A stretch of 64,000 nucleotides of DNA. It comes from an uncultured Roseburia sp. (GTDB lineage: Bacteria; Bacillota_A; Clostridia; Lachnospirales; Lachnospiraceae). The translations under genes were made by a program, and so were the position numbers. The notes under the pieces were generated by a model. It was not told where the DNA came from. It was given only the letters and a program-made list of their open reading frames with translations, and made no database searches. The stretch is from positions 143,339 through 207,338 of the forward strand of contig CAAEAE010000103.1 in NCBI GenBank assembly GCA_900753715.1. Reading direction: 5' to 3'. Shown here piece after piece: positions 1-9,187 of this stretch. How positions within the stretch are numbered: the first letter of the stretch is position 1; each line of letters begins with the position of its first letter.

Positions 1-2
1 TG

Positions 3-950
3 CTGAAAAACGGAATGCCGGTTGCAGAGTTTGTCTTTTATCTCGGGTTAATCAGCGGATTCGCAGCATGGTTTACCCAGATTAGCAAAATGATAGTGGA
101 AATCTTAAGAGACAGCAGGCAGATTGATGATTTACGTACCTTTATGGAACTGGAAAACAGCATGAAATCTGACGGAGAAGAGCCCGATTTTTCTAAGATG
201 GAGGTGGTATTTGACCATGTTTCCTATTGTTATGATGGCGCAAAGGAGCCCGTTTTAAAAGACGTTTCCTTCCGGCTGGCTCCCGGTGAACATTTAGCGC
301 TTGTGGGTTTAAACGGTGCTGGAAAGTCGACACTTGTAAAATTGATGGCAGGACTTTATCTCCCGACAGAAGGAACCGTATGGGTGAATGGGGTAAGTAC
401 TGCAGAGTTAAACCGTGTGAAGTATATGGAGCACATTGCTGCTATTTTCCAGAATCCGTTTCTGACAGCCTATTCGATTGGGGAAAATGTTGTGTTAGAG
501 GAAACGTGGGACGAAGAGAAGGTGTGGGGTGCACTTGGGCAGGCCGGATTATCCGGGAAAGTAAAGTCGTTGGAAAAAGGAATTTTTACTTATCTTGGAA
601 AAGATGTGGCAGAGGATGGGATTCAACTGTCGGGTGGGGAGACGCAAAAACTTCTTCTTGCAAGGGCATTATACCGTAATCCGGCATTGCTGCTTTTAGA
701 CGAGCCAACGGCGGCACTTGATGCGATTGCAGAAAATGAAATTTATGAGACCTATGCGGGTACATTAAGAGGAAAATCGGCACTTTTTATTTCCCATCGT
801 CTGGCTTCCACAAGATTTTGCGATAAAATCATACTTTTGGAGGCGGGCAGGATAAAAGAACAGGGCACACACGAGGAACTGATGAAGCAGCAGGGCAGTT
901 ATGCCGGATTATTTGAAATCCAGAGCAGATATTATACACAGGAGGCATAA
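3..950 (+). CDS. ABC exporter half-transporter, 5'-truncated (C-terminal part of membrane domain plus ATPase)
   Basis: The reading frame is open from the first bases, so the gene begins upstream and only the end of the transmembrane domain plus the nucleotide-binding domain are present. Counting from the first Met in the window (base 15), Walker A GLNGAGKST is at about residues 98-106, followed by a Q-loop (AIFQNPF), the signature LSGGETQKL and Walker B LLLLDEPTAALD, then the H-loop SHR. The intact ATPase motifs argue for a catalytically active subunit of a type IV (ABCB-like) exporter. The next gene starts 5 bases downstream and encodes a second exporter half, so the two probably form a heterodimer. 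The substrate cannot be told from sequence. The RBS of the next gene lies inside the 3' end of this one. Confidence 0.9.
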   Translation: MKNGMPVAEFVFYLGLISGFAAWFTQISKMIVEILRDSRQIDDLRTFMELENSMKSDGEEPDFSKMEVVFDHVSYCYDGAKEPVLKDVSFRLAPGEHLALVGLNGAGKSTLVKLMAGLYLPTEGTVWVNGVSTAELNRVKYMEHIAAIFQNPFLTAYSIGENVVLEETWDEEKVWGALGQAGLSGKVKSLEKGIFTYLGKDVAEDGIQLSGGETQKLLLARALYRNPALLLLDEPTAALDAIAENEIYETYAGTLRGKSALFISHRLASTRFCDKIILLEAGRIKEQGTHEELMKQQGSYAGLFEIQSRYYTQEA

Positions 951-955
951 GACAG

Positions 956-2779
956 ATGGAAAAGGCAAAGCGGGTGTCAGTAAAAGAAATGTGGAAATTT
1001 TGTCTGTTTCAGGCAAAGAACTATGGAATTCTGAAATTTGTGCTGGTTTTTGGAACGGTGACAGGTGCATCAGTCGCTTATGTGAATAGTTTTGTCTATG
1101 CAAAAATCTTAGACAGCCTGTTGTCAGAAGAATACGATACAGCATCGAAATTTGTAGTGATATTAGTGCTGCTTGTGATGGCACTTGAACTATTAACGAG
1201 AGGGTGCAAAAAAATTTTTTCCCATTATACTGCACCGAGCGAGGAGGAAACGAAAAAGAGGACAGCACGCAAGGCGTTTGAAATGGAGTACGAAGAAATC
1301 GAAAAAACGGAGACGCTCCAGAGCTTCCGGCGCGTGAGACAGGGAGAAAACGGACATGGCGGAATCAAAGACCAGCTGGATGCAATTTATCAGTATTTTA
1401 CAGAACTGGTGAAAGTGGTATTTGCGGCCGGGTTTGTGGGGGTGCTGTTAGCGCAGTCTGATTTTGGAAAAGAAAATATCTGGCAGTTTTTGCTTTCCAC
1501 CGCGGTACTGATTCTTGTTTTTGCAGGGGTATTATATCTTGAAAATCTCATTTCGCAGGATTTGGGCAGGAAAAATGTGCAGTTGAATCTGGAAAATGAG
1601 AAAGCAAATTCCCTGTCGGCTTACATTGGAAATTGCATATCATCAGAGACATACGCACAGGATATCCGGCTGTATCATTTAAACGATTATCTGATGAAGA
1701 AATGGAATGTTGTGGCAGATGTGGCAAAGATGTTTATCAGAGTTAACAGATACAGCGGGAAAAAAGAAGGGATGGTGTCGTTTGCCTTACAGATTCTTGC
1801 GGGAGTGACTTACGTTTATATTGTGTTAAAGGCGCTTGCGGGAAGTATTTCGACCGGCGAGGTGCTTATGTATGCAGGTGCAATTATCACGATGATGGAC
1901 AGTATCCGGCAGCTTATGAGATATCATATGGAAATTGATTACGCGAATGAATATCTGAAAGTTTATGAGGAATTTATTAACCTTCCCAATATGCACTATG
2001 ATGGAACACTGCCGATAGAAAAGAGAACGGACAACTGCTATGAACTGGAATTTCGAAATGTTTCGTTCCGGTATCCGGATACGGAGCAGTGGATTTTAAA
2101 GGATGTAAGTCTTAAGTTTAACGTTGGGGAAAAACTGGCACTTGTCGGAAGAAACGGTGCCGGCAAGACGACGTTAATCAAGCTTTTGCTGCGGCTTTAT
2201 GAGCCGACGGAGGGTGAAATCCTGTTAAATGGCATCAATATTGGAAAATATGATTATGAAGAGTACACACAGATTTTTTCCGTGGTATTCCAGGACTTCA
2301 AATTGTATCACTTCCCATTGGATGAAAATATCGCCGGTTCCTCTAAGGTGGATGAAGAACGCGTGAAGCTGGTACTGGAAGAAGTGGGACTGACCGGGCG
2401 TGTGGAAAAAATGCGCGATGGAATTCATACCATTCTTTACCATGAGACCGGGGACGGAGAGTCACTTTCCGGCGGGGAGGCGCAAAAGGCAGCTATTGCA
2501 AGGGCATTGTATAAGGATGCGCCATTTGTAATTTTAGATGAGCCAACGGCAGCGTTAGACCCGGTGGCAGAGGCGGAGATTTATGAGCAGTTTGGCAGTC
2601 TGGTAGGAGATAAGACCTCCATTTATATTTCCCACCGGATGAGCAGTTGTAAATTCTGTGACAAGATTGTTGTGCTTGAAGCGGGAGAAATTGCGGAGGC
2701 GGGCTGTCACGAAGAACTGATGCAGAAACAGGGATGCTATTATGAGCTTTATGAAGCACAGGCACAGTATTATGTATAA
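956..2779 (+). CDS. ABC exporter half-transporter (membrane domain plus ATPase)
   Basis: A 607-residue protein with an N-terminal membrane domain (hydrophobic stretches within about residues 20-330) and a C-terminal ATPase. Walker A is GRNGAGKTT, the signature LSGGEAQKA, Walker B FVILDEPTAALD, and the H-loop SHR. The ATG is preceded by AGGAGG overlapping the stop of the upstream half-transporter, which indicates co-transcription. Known biology: such pairs form heterodimeric exporters of peptides, lipids or drugs. No peptide precursor, protease or immunity gene is visible beside them here, and the upstream neighbours are outside the window, so the substrate remains unknown. Confidence 0.9.
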   Translation: MEKAKRVSVKEMWKFCLFQAKNYGILKFVLVFGTVTGASVAYVNSFVYAKILDSLLSEEYDTASKFVVILVLLVMALELLTRGCKKIFSHYTAPSEEETKKRTARKAFEMEYEEIEKTETLQSFRRVRQGENGHGGIKDQLDAIYQYFTELVKVVFAAGFVGVLLAQSDFGKENIWQFLLSTAVLILVFAGVLYLENLISQDLGRKNVQLNLENEKANSLSAYIGNCISSETYAQDIRLYHLNDYLMKKWNVVADVAKMFIRVNRYSGKKEGMVSFALQILAGVTYVYIVLKALAGSISTGEVLMYAGAIITMMDSIRQLMRYHMEIDYANEYLKVYEEFINLPNMHYDGTLPIEKRTDNCYELEFRNVSFRYPDTEQWILKDVSLKFNVGEKLALVGRNGAGKTTLIKLLLRLYEPTEGEILLNGINIGKYDYEEYTQIFSVVFQDFKLYHFPLDENIAGSSKVDEERVKLVLEEVGLTGRVEKMRDGIHTILYHETGDGESLSGGEAQKAAIARALYKDAPFVILDEPTAALDPVAEAEIYEQFGSLVGDKTSIYISHRMSSCKFCDKIVVLEAGEIAEAGCHEELMQKQGCYYELYEAQAQYYV

Positions 2780-2811
2780 AAATGTCTTTTTTGTGTCTTT
2801 TCACTTATCCA

Positions 2812-2840
2812 TTGCATTTCCCCGCAGGTTTTTTTATAAT
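2812..2840 (+). promoter_or_regulatory. Sigma-A promoter for the TPR-GGDEF operon
   Basis: TTGCAT at 2812-2817 and TATAAT at 2835-2840 are separated by 17 bases, 56 bases upstream of the GGDEF gene start. This separates the signalling operon from the ABC exporter genes. No clear terminator is seen between 2780 and 2811. Confidence 0.75.
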
Positions 2841-2896
2841 AGGATGTAGTAGAAAACCTGTGAGGAACGGCAACGGAGAGAATAAGGGGAAGATAC

Positions 2897-4477
2897 ATGG
2901 GACTTGCAGCATTAAAAAAAGAACTTCGGGAAAAAATTATATCTTATCAATATAATAATGCACCAAAGGAAGATATATGGGAGCTTTTGGATTCTTATGA
3001 CCAGTATTTGAATGCGGACAGTGACGGAAATGAATTATCAGAGGCTGCCTTCTTCCGGGGTGAGGCGGCATTTCATATGGGGCGCTACCAGGACACGGTG
3101 GATGCTTTGACAAAAAGCATTGAAATTGAAAAGACAGCAGATTATTCTTATCTGGAAGCAGATGCTTATAATATGCTTGGAATGCTATTCTCATTTGTAG
3201 GGTATGAGACAGTGGCGCTTGATAATTATCTGTCTGCCATCGAATCGGCGAAAAAGAACCGGAATGAGCAGGAAGAGGTGGCATCTTTATTAAATACCGG
3301 TCTTTTGTATCAGGGACTTTCGGAATACCGGAAGGCAATGGAATATTATAAACGTGGATATGACCTGGCGAATGAAGTACAGCCTGGACCGGATATGTGG
3401 ATGATGCTGCTTGCACTGGTGCAGAAGGCAATTCTTTTGTGTGAGATGGAGCGCTATGAAGAGGCACTTCGGATGAAACGGGAGATAGATACTTATTATC
3501 ATGTGGTGGCACAGGATGAATTGATTTTGTCGAAATGTATGCTGGAGATTTTTTTGAAACAGCAGGAAGGAAAAAAAGAAGAAGTAAAAAAACAGATTCA
3601 TGAGGTGCAGATATACCTCGTAAATGATTCGGATTATTTAGAGCAGATTGATGTTTACGTGGAATTTTGCAGTTTTCTGATGGAAAAAGGATATGGCGAA
3701 GAGGTGCGGAGCTTTCTTGATATTTTACAGGAAAAACTTGGCGCCACGGAGTTTTTTCATCTGAGAATGCGCCTCGAGGAACTGGAAGTTACCTACTATA
3801 AGCACTATGCAAAGGAAGAAGAATACCAGTTGGCATGTAAACGGTATATGGCGGTGCAGCAGGAGTATGAAAAAACAATAAAATCCTTTAAGCGGCAGAC
3901 ATTGTCAAATATTGAAAGCTTGCAGGAACTTGAGAAAAAACGGCAGGAGCTTGAGCGGCGCAGCAAGTGTGACCTTGCAACCGGATTGTTGAATAAGGAA
4001 GCATTTCGCTTTGAAGTGGAAATGTATCTTTCAGAGCGGAACCGGGATGTGACAGATGCCTGTATGATAGTAGATATTGATGGATTTAAGCTGGTGAATG
4101 ACAGCTTTGGTCATCTTGTCGGAGATGAAGTGATTACGAAACTTGCTGCCATGATTGAAGAACGTTTTCAGGAAAACTGTGTCTGTGGCAGGTTTGGCGG
4201 GGATGAGTTCGCTATTTTCTGGAAGGATGCTGCGGATATGACCCAGGTGGAACTTCGCGTGGAGAATCTCAGAGAAACATTTGCAGGAGAATGCTTCGGA
4301 AAAAATCATAACATCAACTGCACTTTAAGCGCGGGGGTTTCCTATAATCAGGGAGTAAATGCTTCCTATAAGACCATGCTTTCCTGTGCAGATGAAGCAC
4401 TTTTGAAAGCAAAGGAATATGGAAAAAACAGGGTTGCATTTTTTGAAATAAAAAGAGGACTATTGCGTAATGGCTGA
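2897..4477 (+). CDS. TPR-repeat diguanylate cyclase (GGDEF)
   Basis: A 526-residue soluble protein. Residues about 45-320 are helical TPR-like repeats, residues about 320-356 a charged coiled coil, and the C-terminal domain is a GGDEF cyclase with DIDGFK (about 393-398) and an intact GGDEF at 434-438. It should make cyclic di-GMP from two GTP in the cytoplasm, with the TPR region as protein-interaction input. No RxxD inhibitory I-site lies five residues before GGDEF, so product inhibition may be absent. No membrane segment or signal peptide is present. It overlaps the next gene by 8 bases and heads an operon with a small membrane protein and a two-component system. Start ATG with a GGGGA-type RBS. 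Confidence 0.9.
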   Translation: MGLAALKKELREKIISYQYNNAPKEDIWELLDSYDQYLNADSDGNELSEAAFFRGEAAFHMGRYQDTVDALTKSIEIEKTADYSYLEADAYNMLGMLFSFVGYETVALDNYLSAIESAKKNRNEQEEVASLLNTGLLYQGLSEYRKAMEYYKRGYDLANEVQPGPDMWMMLLALVQKAILLCEMERYEEALRMKREIDTYYHVVAQDELILSKCMLEIFLKQQEGKKEEVKKQIHEVQIYLVNDSDYLEQIDVYVEFCSFLMEKGYGEEVRSFLDILQEKLGATEFFHLRMRLEELEVTYYKHYAKEEEYQLACKRYMAVQQEYEKTIKSFKRQTLSNIESLQELEKKRQELERRSKCDLATGLLNKEAFRFEVEMYLSERNRDVTDACMIVDIDGFKLVNDSFGHLVGDEVITKLAAMIEERFQENCVCGRFGGDEFAIFWKDAADMTQVELRVENLRETFAGECFGKNHNINCTLSAGVSYNQGVNASYKTMLSCADEALLKAKEYGKNRVAFFEIKRGLLRNG

Positions 4478-5066
4478 GAAAAATAATGAAACTATAATTG
4501 TAAACGGATTTGCATTTTCAGATGAAACAGAAGCCCAACAGGCAAAAAAGGAACAGGAAGGCATTGCTTATATCAGCGGAAAGCTGGATATGAATCACCC
4601 GCAGATGGTGCTTGAAATCTACAATAAGATGGTGGAGGAAGCGCTGTTTGAAACAATTATCGGAGAAATGTATTTAAAGGAACTAAGAGATTATCTTGTT
4701 ACGATTCCATACCTTAATCAGGAAGAAATCCTTCCGGTTCCGGTAATACACAGGCAGGCGTCCGGGGAGGTTTCAAAACCGGCAGTCAGAAAGCCGGCTG
4801 CAAAAAAGCAGACAAAACAGGAGCCAAAACAAAACGTACATGGCTGGGAGTGGAGAGCAAAGCTTATGACAGGAATCAGTATTGCACTTGCAGTCTGCGT
4901 GATTGCGATGTTCGCAATTCAGATGAGTGTTGGCAGTCCGAATATTTTGAATTACGAAAACAAAATTATTGACAAATATGCCCAGTGGGAACAGCAGCTT
5001 GAGGAGCGGGAGGCAGCAGTCCGGGAGCGGGAAAAACAGGCTGGCAGTTTCGGACAGGAGGAATAG
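4470..5066 (+). CDS. Single-pass membrane protein of unknown function
   Basis: 198 residues, not recognised. Residues 1-125 are polar and cytoplasmic in character, with a Lys/Pro/Ala-rich linker at about 98-120. One membrane helix spans about 132-152. A short outside tail (about 160-198) has Glu/Arg heptads that look like a coiled coil. The start overlaps the stop of the GGDEF gene by 8 bases, which suggests translational coupling, and the response-regulator gene begins 2 bases after its stop. The position between a cyclase and a two-component system suggests a membrane anchor or signalling adaptor, but that is inference from context only. Confidence 0.75.
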   Translation: MAEKNNETIIVNGFAFSDETEAQQAKKEQEGIAYISGKLDMNHPQMVLEIYNKMVEEALFETIIGEMYLKELRDYLVTIPYLNQEEILPVPVIHRQASGEVSKPAVRKPAAKKQTKQEPKQNVHGWEWRAKLMTGISIALAVCVIAMFAIQMSVGSPNILNYENKIIDKYAQWEQQLEEREAAVREREKQAGSFGQEE

Positions 5067-5068
5067 AC

Positions 5069-5752
5069 GTGGAGAAAATAAAGATTCTGGTTGTGGACGA
5101 TGAGAGCAGAATGCGGAAACTGGTGAAGGACTTTCTGGTCCGTGAGAATTATGAAGTACTTGAAGCGGGAGACGGAGAGGAAGCACTTGATATCTTTTAT
5201 CAGGAAAAAAAAATCGCACTTTTAATCCTTGATGTTATGATGCCAAAACGCAATGGCTGGGAAGTATGCAGGGAAATCAGACAGAATTCGAATGTTCCGA
5301 TTATCATGCTGACGGCAAAAGGTGAGGAGAGCGACGAATTAAACGGTTTTGAATTAGGCGTCGACGAGTATATATCCAAACCGTTTTCTCCGAAAATCCT
5401 TGTGGCAAGAGTGCAGGCGATTTTAAGGCGAAGCAATAAAGCACCGGATGCGTCGGATATTCTTGAAGCAGGAGGTATCCGTGTGGATAAGGCGGCACAT
5501 TCTGTGGCTGTGGATGGAAAAGAGATAGAGTTAAGTTACAAGGAATTTGAACTTCTGACTTATTTTATGGAGAATGCGGGAATTGCGCTTTCACGGGAAA
5601 AAATTCTGAATAATGTTTGGAACTATGATTATTTTGGAGATGCGCGTACCATTGATACCCATGTGAAGAAACTTCGCGCCAAGATTGGTGAAAAAGGGGA
5701 GTATATCAAAACAATATGGGGAATGGGCTATAAATTTGAAATAGAAAAATAG
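5069..5752 (+). CDS. OmpR/PhoB-family response regulator
   Basis: 227 residues: receiver domain with the acidic pair DD (10-11), phospho-acceptor D55 (LLILDVMMP), T82 and K104 (SKPFSP), followed by a winged-helix DNA-binding domain (about 130-225). The start codon is GTG at 5069, supported by ACAGGAGG immediately upstream; no better start is present. It is the partner of the histidine kinase 26 bases downstream. Its target genes are unknown; the lipoprotein gene after the kinase is a plausible one by position only. Confidence 0.93.
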   Translation: MEKIKILVVDDESRMRKLVKDFLVRENYEVLEAGDGEEALDIFYQEKKIALLILDVMMPKRNGWEVCREIRQNSNVPIIMLTAKGEESDELNGFELGVDEYISKPFSPKILVARVQAILRRSNKAPDASDILEAGGIRVDKAAHSVAVDGKEIELSYKEFELLTYFMENAGIALSREKILNNVWNYDYFGDARTIDTHVKKLRAKIGEKGEYIKTIWGMGYKFEIEK

Positions 5753-5778
5753 TACAAAATGCCTAAAAAGTGTTGACG

Positions 5779-7329
5779 ATGAAAACGAGAAAATCTAAAA
5801 TCTTATGGAATCAATCAAACAATGAAAATGAAACACAAAGCAGACGAAAAGAATCGCTTACTCAGGAACTGGTCTTTATCATAGTAGGACTGGTGGCAGG
5901 AACGGTGTTACTTTGCTGGTTTTTGAATACGGTGTTACTGGAATCGTATTATGTAAACCATAAGCAAAAAACACTTCTGGAAGGATTCGAGACAATTGAT
6001 GCGCAGTGTGCATCGGAAGGACTCGATGCAAGTGATTTTGACGTGACCTTTGACAATCTCTGTGCAAACGGAAACATCACGGTTATGGTCATCAGTGCAG
6101 ACCGCACGATTGTGCGCTCCTCGATTAACGATTCGCAGCAGATGCTGATTGAGTTTATGAACATTATTTTTGGAAAATCCGTGGGAGAAACCCGGATTCT
6201 TAAGGAAGATTCCAATTACGTGATTCAGAAGCGGACCGATGAGAGACTCGACGCAGAGTATCTGGTGCTTTACGGAACGTTGTCTAACGGTGATTTGATT
6301 CTGATGAAGTCGGCACTCGAAAGCATCCGGGAAAGCGTGAAAATTTCGAACCGTTTTCTTGCATATGTCGGAATTTTTGCGGTGATTTTCAGTATTATTA
6401 TCATTGTACTGGTTTCCAGACGGATTACGACACCACTGGTAAGGCTTGCCGATATTTCCAAAAGAATGACAGAGCTTGACTTTGAGGTAAAATATCAGCC
6501 GGCAAAGCATCGCACGAATGAGATTGACGTGCTGGGGCGGGATATGAATCTGATGTCGGAGACACTTGAGAAGACAATTTCAGAATTAAAGAGTGCAAAT
6601 AATCAGTTGCAGAGCGATATTGAGAAGAAAAACGAGATTGATGAGATGCGCAAGGAGTTCCTTTCCAATGTTTCACACGAATTAAAGACGCCGTTAGCAT
6701 TGATTCAGGGATATGCGGAAGGGTTAAAGGAGTGCGTGCATGATGATGCGGAGAGCCGCGATTTTTATTGTGAGGTCATCATGGATGAAGCGGATAAAAT
6801 GAACCAGATGGTCAAGAAGCTGCTTACACTAAACCAGCTTGAGTTTGGAAAAGAGACGGTGACGATGGAACATTTTGATTTGACAGAATTGATTACAGGC
6901 GTCATCAATTCACAGATGCTTCTTGCCGAACAGAGTGGAATCCGCATAGATTTTGAAGCGGATGGACCGATGCTTGTCTGGGCGGATGAATTCAAGGTGG
7001 AAGAGGTGGTCACAAATTATCTGAGCAATGCAATTCATTATGCATCTTATGAAAAACGGATTTTAATCCGATATATTAAAAAGGCGGACTGTGTACGTGT
7101 CTGTGTATTTAATACCGGAGAGCCGATTCCAGAGTCGGAACTTGAAAATGTATGGATTAAATTCTACAAAGTGGATAAGGCACGTACCAGAGAATATGGT
7201 GGCAGCGGAATCGGATTATCTATTGTGAAAGCAATCATGGAGTCCTTCCACAGAGAATGCGGCGTGGAGAATCACGAGGACGGTGTGGAATTCTGGTTTG
7301 AACTTGATACAAGCAGTAAAGTGGAATAA
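5779..7329 (+). CDS. Membrane sensor histidine kinase
   Basis: About 516 residues. Order: short N-terminal cytoplasmic tail, membrane helix 1 (about 31-54), extracytoplasmic sensor domain of about 140 residues, membrane helix 2 (about 195-214), HAMP, HisKA with the phospho-acceptor His in SHELKTPLA (about residue 300), and a HATPase_c domain with the N-box (NYLSNAIHYA) and GGSGIGLSI. The frame also offers GTG at 5770 and TTG at 5773, but ATG at 5779 is preferred; the RBS is weak (AAAAAG), so the start is uncertain by three codons. It should autophosphorylate and pass phosphate to the OmpR-type regulator encoded just upstream. The sensed signal is unknown. Confidence 0.92.
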   Translation: MKTRKSKILWNQSNNENETQSRRKESLTQELVFIIVGLVAGTVLLCWFLNTVLLESYYVNHKQKTLLEGFETIDAQCASEGLDASDFDVTFDNLCANGNITVMVISADRTIVRSSINDSQQMLIEFMNIIFGKSVGETRILKEDSNYVIQKRTDERLDAEYLVLYGTLSNGDLILMKSALESIRESVKISNRFLAYVGIFAVIFSIIIIVLVSRRITTPLVRLADISKRMTELDFEVKYQPAKHRTNEIDVLGRDMNLMSETLEKTISELKSANNQLQSDIEKKNEIDEMRKEFLSNVSHELKTPLALIQGYAEGLKECVHDDAESRDFYCEVIMDEADKMNQMVKKLLTLNQLEFGKETVTMEHFDLTELITGVINSQMLLAEQSGIRIDFEADGPMLVWADEFKVEEVVTNYLSNAIHYASYEKRILIRYIKKADCVRVCVFNTGEPIPESELENVWIKFYKVDKARTREYGGSGIGLSIVKAIMESFHRECGVENHEDGVEFWFELDTSSKVE

Positions 7330-7341
7330 TACATTTTTCTG

Positions 7342-7370
7342 TTGCTATATTTTTTTTAAAATGCTAACAT
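7342..7370 (+). promoter_or_regulatory. Extended -10 promoter for the lipoprotein gene
   Basis: TTGCTA (7342-7347) and TAACAT (7365-7370) are 17 bases apart, with TGC directly before the -10 element. They lie about 31 bases upstream of the lipoprotein start. Confidence 0.55.
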
Positions 7371-7401
7371 AAGATTAGTTTACAAGGATGTGAGGAATCA
7401 T

Positions 7402-8112
7402 ATGAAAACAGCAGGAGCAAAATTAGCTGCACTTATGGCAGCGTCGGCAGTATTGCTGGGGGGCTGTGGAGAAGCGCCCTATGAACTGACGGAACAGGAG
7501 AGCAATATCATTGCCAACTATGCAGCGCATATTGTGATGAAGTACGATTTAAATCAGAAAGAGGGATTGCAATATGTCAAGATGGACTCTGCGGATGCAG
7601 AGGAGCCGGCAGGTGACAGTGAACAGGAGATAACGGATGATACAGGTGCGTCAGGCGGTACGGAGGTGGCAGATGGTGATGTGTCACAGACGGACGGTGA
7701 GGTACAGATGACATTACAGGATCTGTTTGGAACGGATACACTGAATGTTGAATACAGTGGATATGAGCTATCTGCAAACTATACGGAAAACGACTATTAT
7801 GTGCTGAATGCACAGGCTGGAAAACAGTATCTCGTGTTACATATTGCGGTGACAAATAATGGAGATGCAGAAGAAACAGTGGACAACCTGTCGAAAAACG
7901 CTACGTTTGAGGTGAATTTTGACGGGACAGTGCATGCTGTATCAGAGCTTACGGTTTTAATGGAAGACTTTTCAACCTACCAGGAGACGGTTGGTGTAGC
8001 AGAAACGGCGGATACAGTATTACTTTTTCAGGTGCCTGATACGGTGACAGAGGTACAGAATGTGACGCTTTCAGTATCTGTGGATGGAAATAATTACCAA
8101 ATTATTTTATAA
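7402..8112 (+). CDS. Lipoprotein with a C-terminal DUF4352-like beta domain
   Basis: About 236 residues. The N-terminus is a lipoprotein signal: Lys, a hydrophobic stretch and the lipobox LLGGC, so the mature protein starts at Cys and is anchored to the outer face of the membrane. A Glu/Asp/Gly/Ser-rich linker (about 60-105) precedes a beta-strand-rich domain (QYLVLHIAVTNNG and following) that resembles the DUF4352/telokin-like fold. A GTG at 7390 is in frame, but the ATG at 7402 has GAGGA five bases upstream and gives a normal signal peptide. It follows the two-component system and may be its sensor accessory or its target. Function unknown. Confidence 0.8.
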   Translation: MKTAGAKLAALMAASAVLLGGCGEAPYELTEQESNIIANYAAHIVMKYDLNQKEGLQYVKMDSADAEEPAGDSEQEITDDTGASGGTEVADGDVSQTDGEVQMTLQDLFGTDTLNVEYSGYELSANYTENDYYVLNAQAGKQYLVLHIAVTNNGDAEETVDNLSKNATFEVNFDGTVHAVSELTVLMEDFSTYQETVGVAETADTVLLFQVPDTVTEVQNVTLSVSVDGNNYQIIL

Positions 8113-8147
8113 ATTGCCGAAATATAATATATTTTTTAGTACTATTA

Positions 8148-8156
8148 TGCTATAAT
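8148..8156 (+). promoter_or_regulatory. Extended -10 promoter for cheV
   Basis: TGCTATAAT at 8148-8156 is a perfect extended -10 (TG, one base, TATAAT). The -35 region is weak, as is usual for this promoter class. It lies 55 bases upstream of the cheV start. Confidence 0.6.
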
Positions 8157-8211
8157 TACTATAGTTATTTTTGAGAGAACAACAAGAAGAAATACAGGAG
8201 GAGCGGAAGTC

Positions 8212-9120
8212 ATGGATACAAATATTCTTTTAGAGTCAGGAACAAACGAGTTAGAGGTGCTGGAGTTTACTCTTGGCAATAATCATTATGGTATTAACGT
8301 TTCAAAAATCAGAGAGATTCTGACCTATCAGCCGATTACACCGGTTCCAAATGCACATCCAAGTGTAGAAGGAATCTTTATGCCGCGTGATACAATGATT
8401 TCAGTTATTAATCTGAAAAGATGTCTTGGAATGCCGGAAAATGATGCAGGAAAAGGTTTGTTTATCATTACAAACTTCAATAAATTAAATATTGCATTTC
8501 ACGTAGATGCGGTTCTTGGAATTCATCGTGTTTCCTGGGAAGCAATCATTAAACCGGATGCAACCATTAATACAGAGCAGAGTAGTGTCTCTACCGGTGT
8601 TATCAAGATGGATGACAAACTGATTATCATTCTCGATTTTGAGAAGATTGTGACCGATATCAGCCCGGAGACAGGTCTTAAGGTTTCTGATTTAGATGAT
8701 ATGGGAGAGCGTGAGAGATGTAATTCTCCGATTCTGATTGCAGAGGATTCTCCGCTTTTGAGTAAGTTAATTACAGACTGCTTAAAGAAAGCCGGATACA
8801 CGAACCTGATTGTCACCATGAACGGTCAGGAAGCATGGGACAAACTGGTTGAGTTTAAGAAACAGGGGAATGTGCGTGAGAAGGTACATTGTATTATTAC
8901 AGATATTGAGATGCCGTTAATGGATGGTCACCGTCTGACAAAATTAGTAAAGACAGATGATGTGATGAAGAAAATCCCGTTGATTATCTTCTCATCTCTG
9001 GTAAATGAAGAGATGAGGATAAAAGGAGAACAGCTTGGTGCGGATGCACAGCTTACAAAACCTGAGATTGGACATCTTGTAGAAGCAATTGATAAATTAA
9101 TTGATAAGAACGTTGATTAA
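8212..9120 (+). CDS. cheV: Chemotaxis coupling protein CheV (CheW domain plus receiver)
   Basis: 302 residues. Residues about 14-160 form a CheW-like coupling domain; residues about 172-300 form a receiver with EDS (178-180), phospho-acceptor D231 (CIITDIEMP) and K283 (LTKPE). CheV links chemoreceptors to the CheA kinase and is thought to adapt signalling through its own phosphorylation. Start ATG with CAGGAGGAG upstream. It stands apart from any flagellar or che cluster in this window; a chemoreceptor is encoded at 41.4 kb. Confidence 0.93.
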   Translation: MDTNILLESGTNELEVLEFTLGNNHYGINVSKIREILTYQPITPVPNAHPSVEGIFMPRDTMISVINLKRCLGMPENDAGKGLFIITNFNKLNIAFHVDAVLGIHRVSWEAIIKPDATINTEQSSVSTGVIKMDDKLIIILDFEKIVTDISPETGLKVSDLDDMGERERCNSPILIAEDSPLLSKLITDCLKKAGYTNLIVTMNGQEAWDKLVEFKKQGNVREKVHCIITDIEMPLMDGHRLTKLVKTDDVMKKIPLIIFSSLVNEEMRIKGEQLGADAQLTKPEIGHLVEAIDKLIDKNVD

Positions 9121-9132
9121 GGTGTTTTGCAA

Positions 9133-9161
9133 GGGGATGTGGTGTGTTTCATCACATCCCC
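9133..9161 (+). other. Hairpin between cheV and the following gene
   Basis: GGGGATGTG (9133-9141) pairs with CACATCCCC (9153-9161); two more pairs extend the stem to 11 bp with a 7-base loop. No T-run follows, so it is not a canonical terminator. It sits 26 bases before the next start codon and could act as a processing or stability element. Confidence 0.5.
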
Positions 9162-9187
9162 GGTTTGTAAAGGGATAGAGGTATTTG

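Noticed and set aside
2937..3512. 191-codon frame antisense to the TPR-GGDEF gene
   Set aside because: No start context and a Pro/His/Ser-rich translation typical of antisense shadows.
9133..9161. Rho-independent terminator after cheV
   Set aside because: Good stem but no T-run, and the following gene has no separate promoter that I can see.
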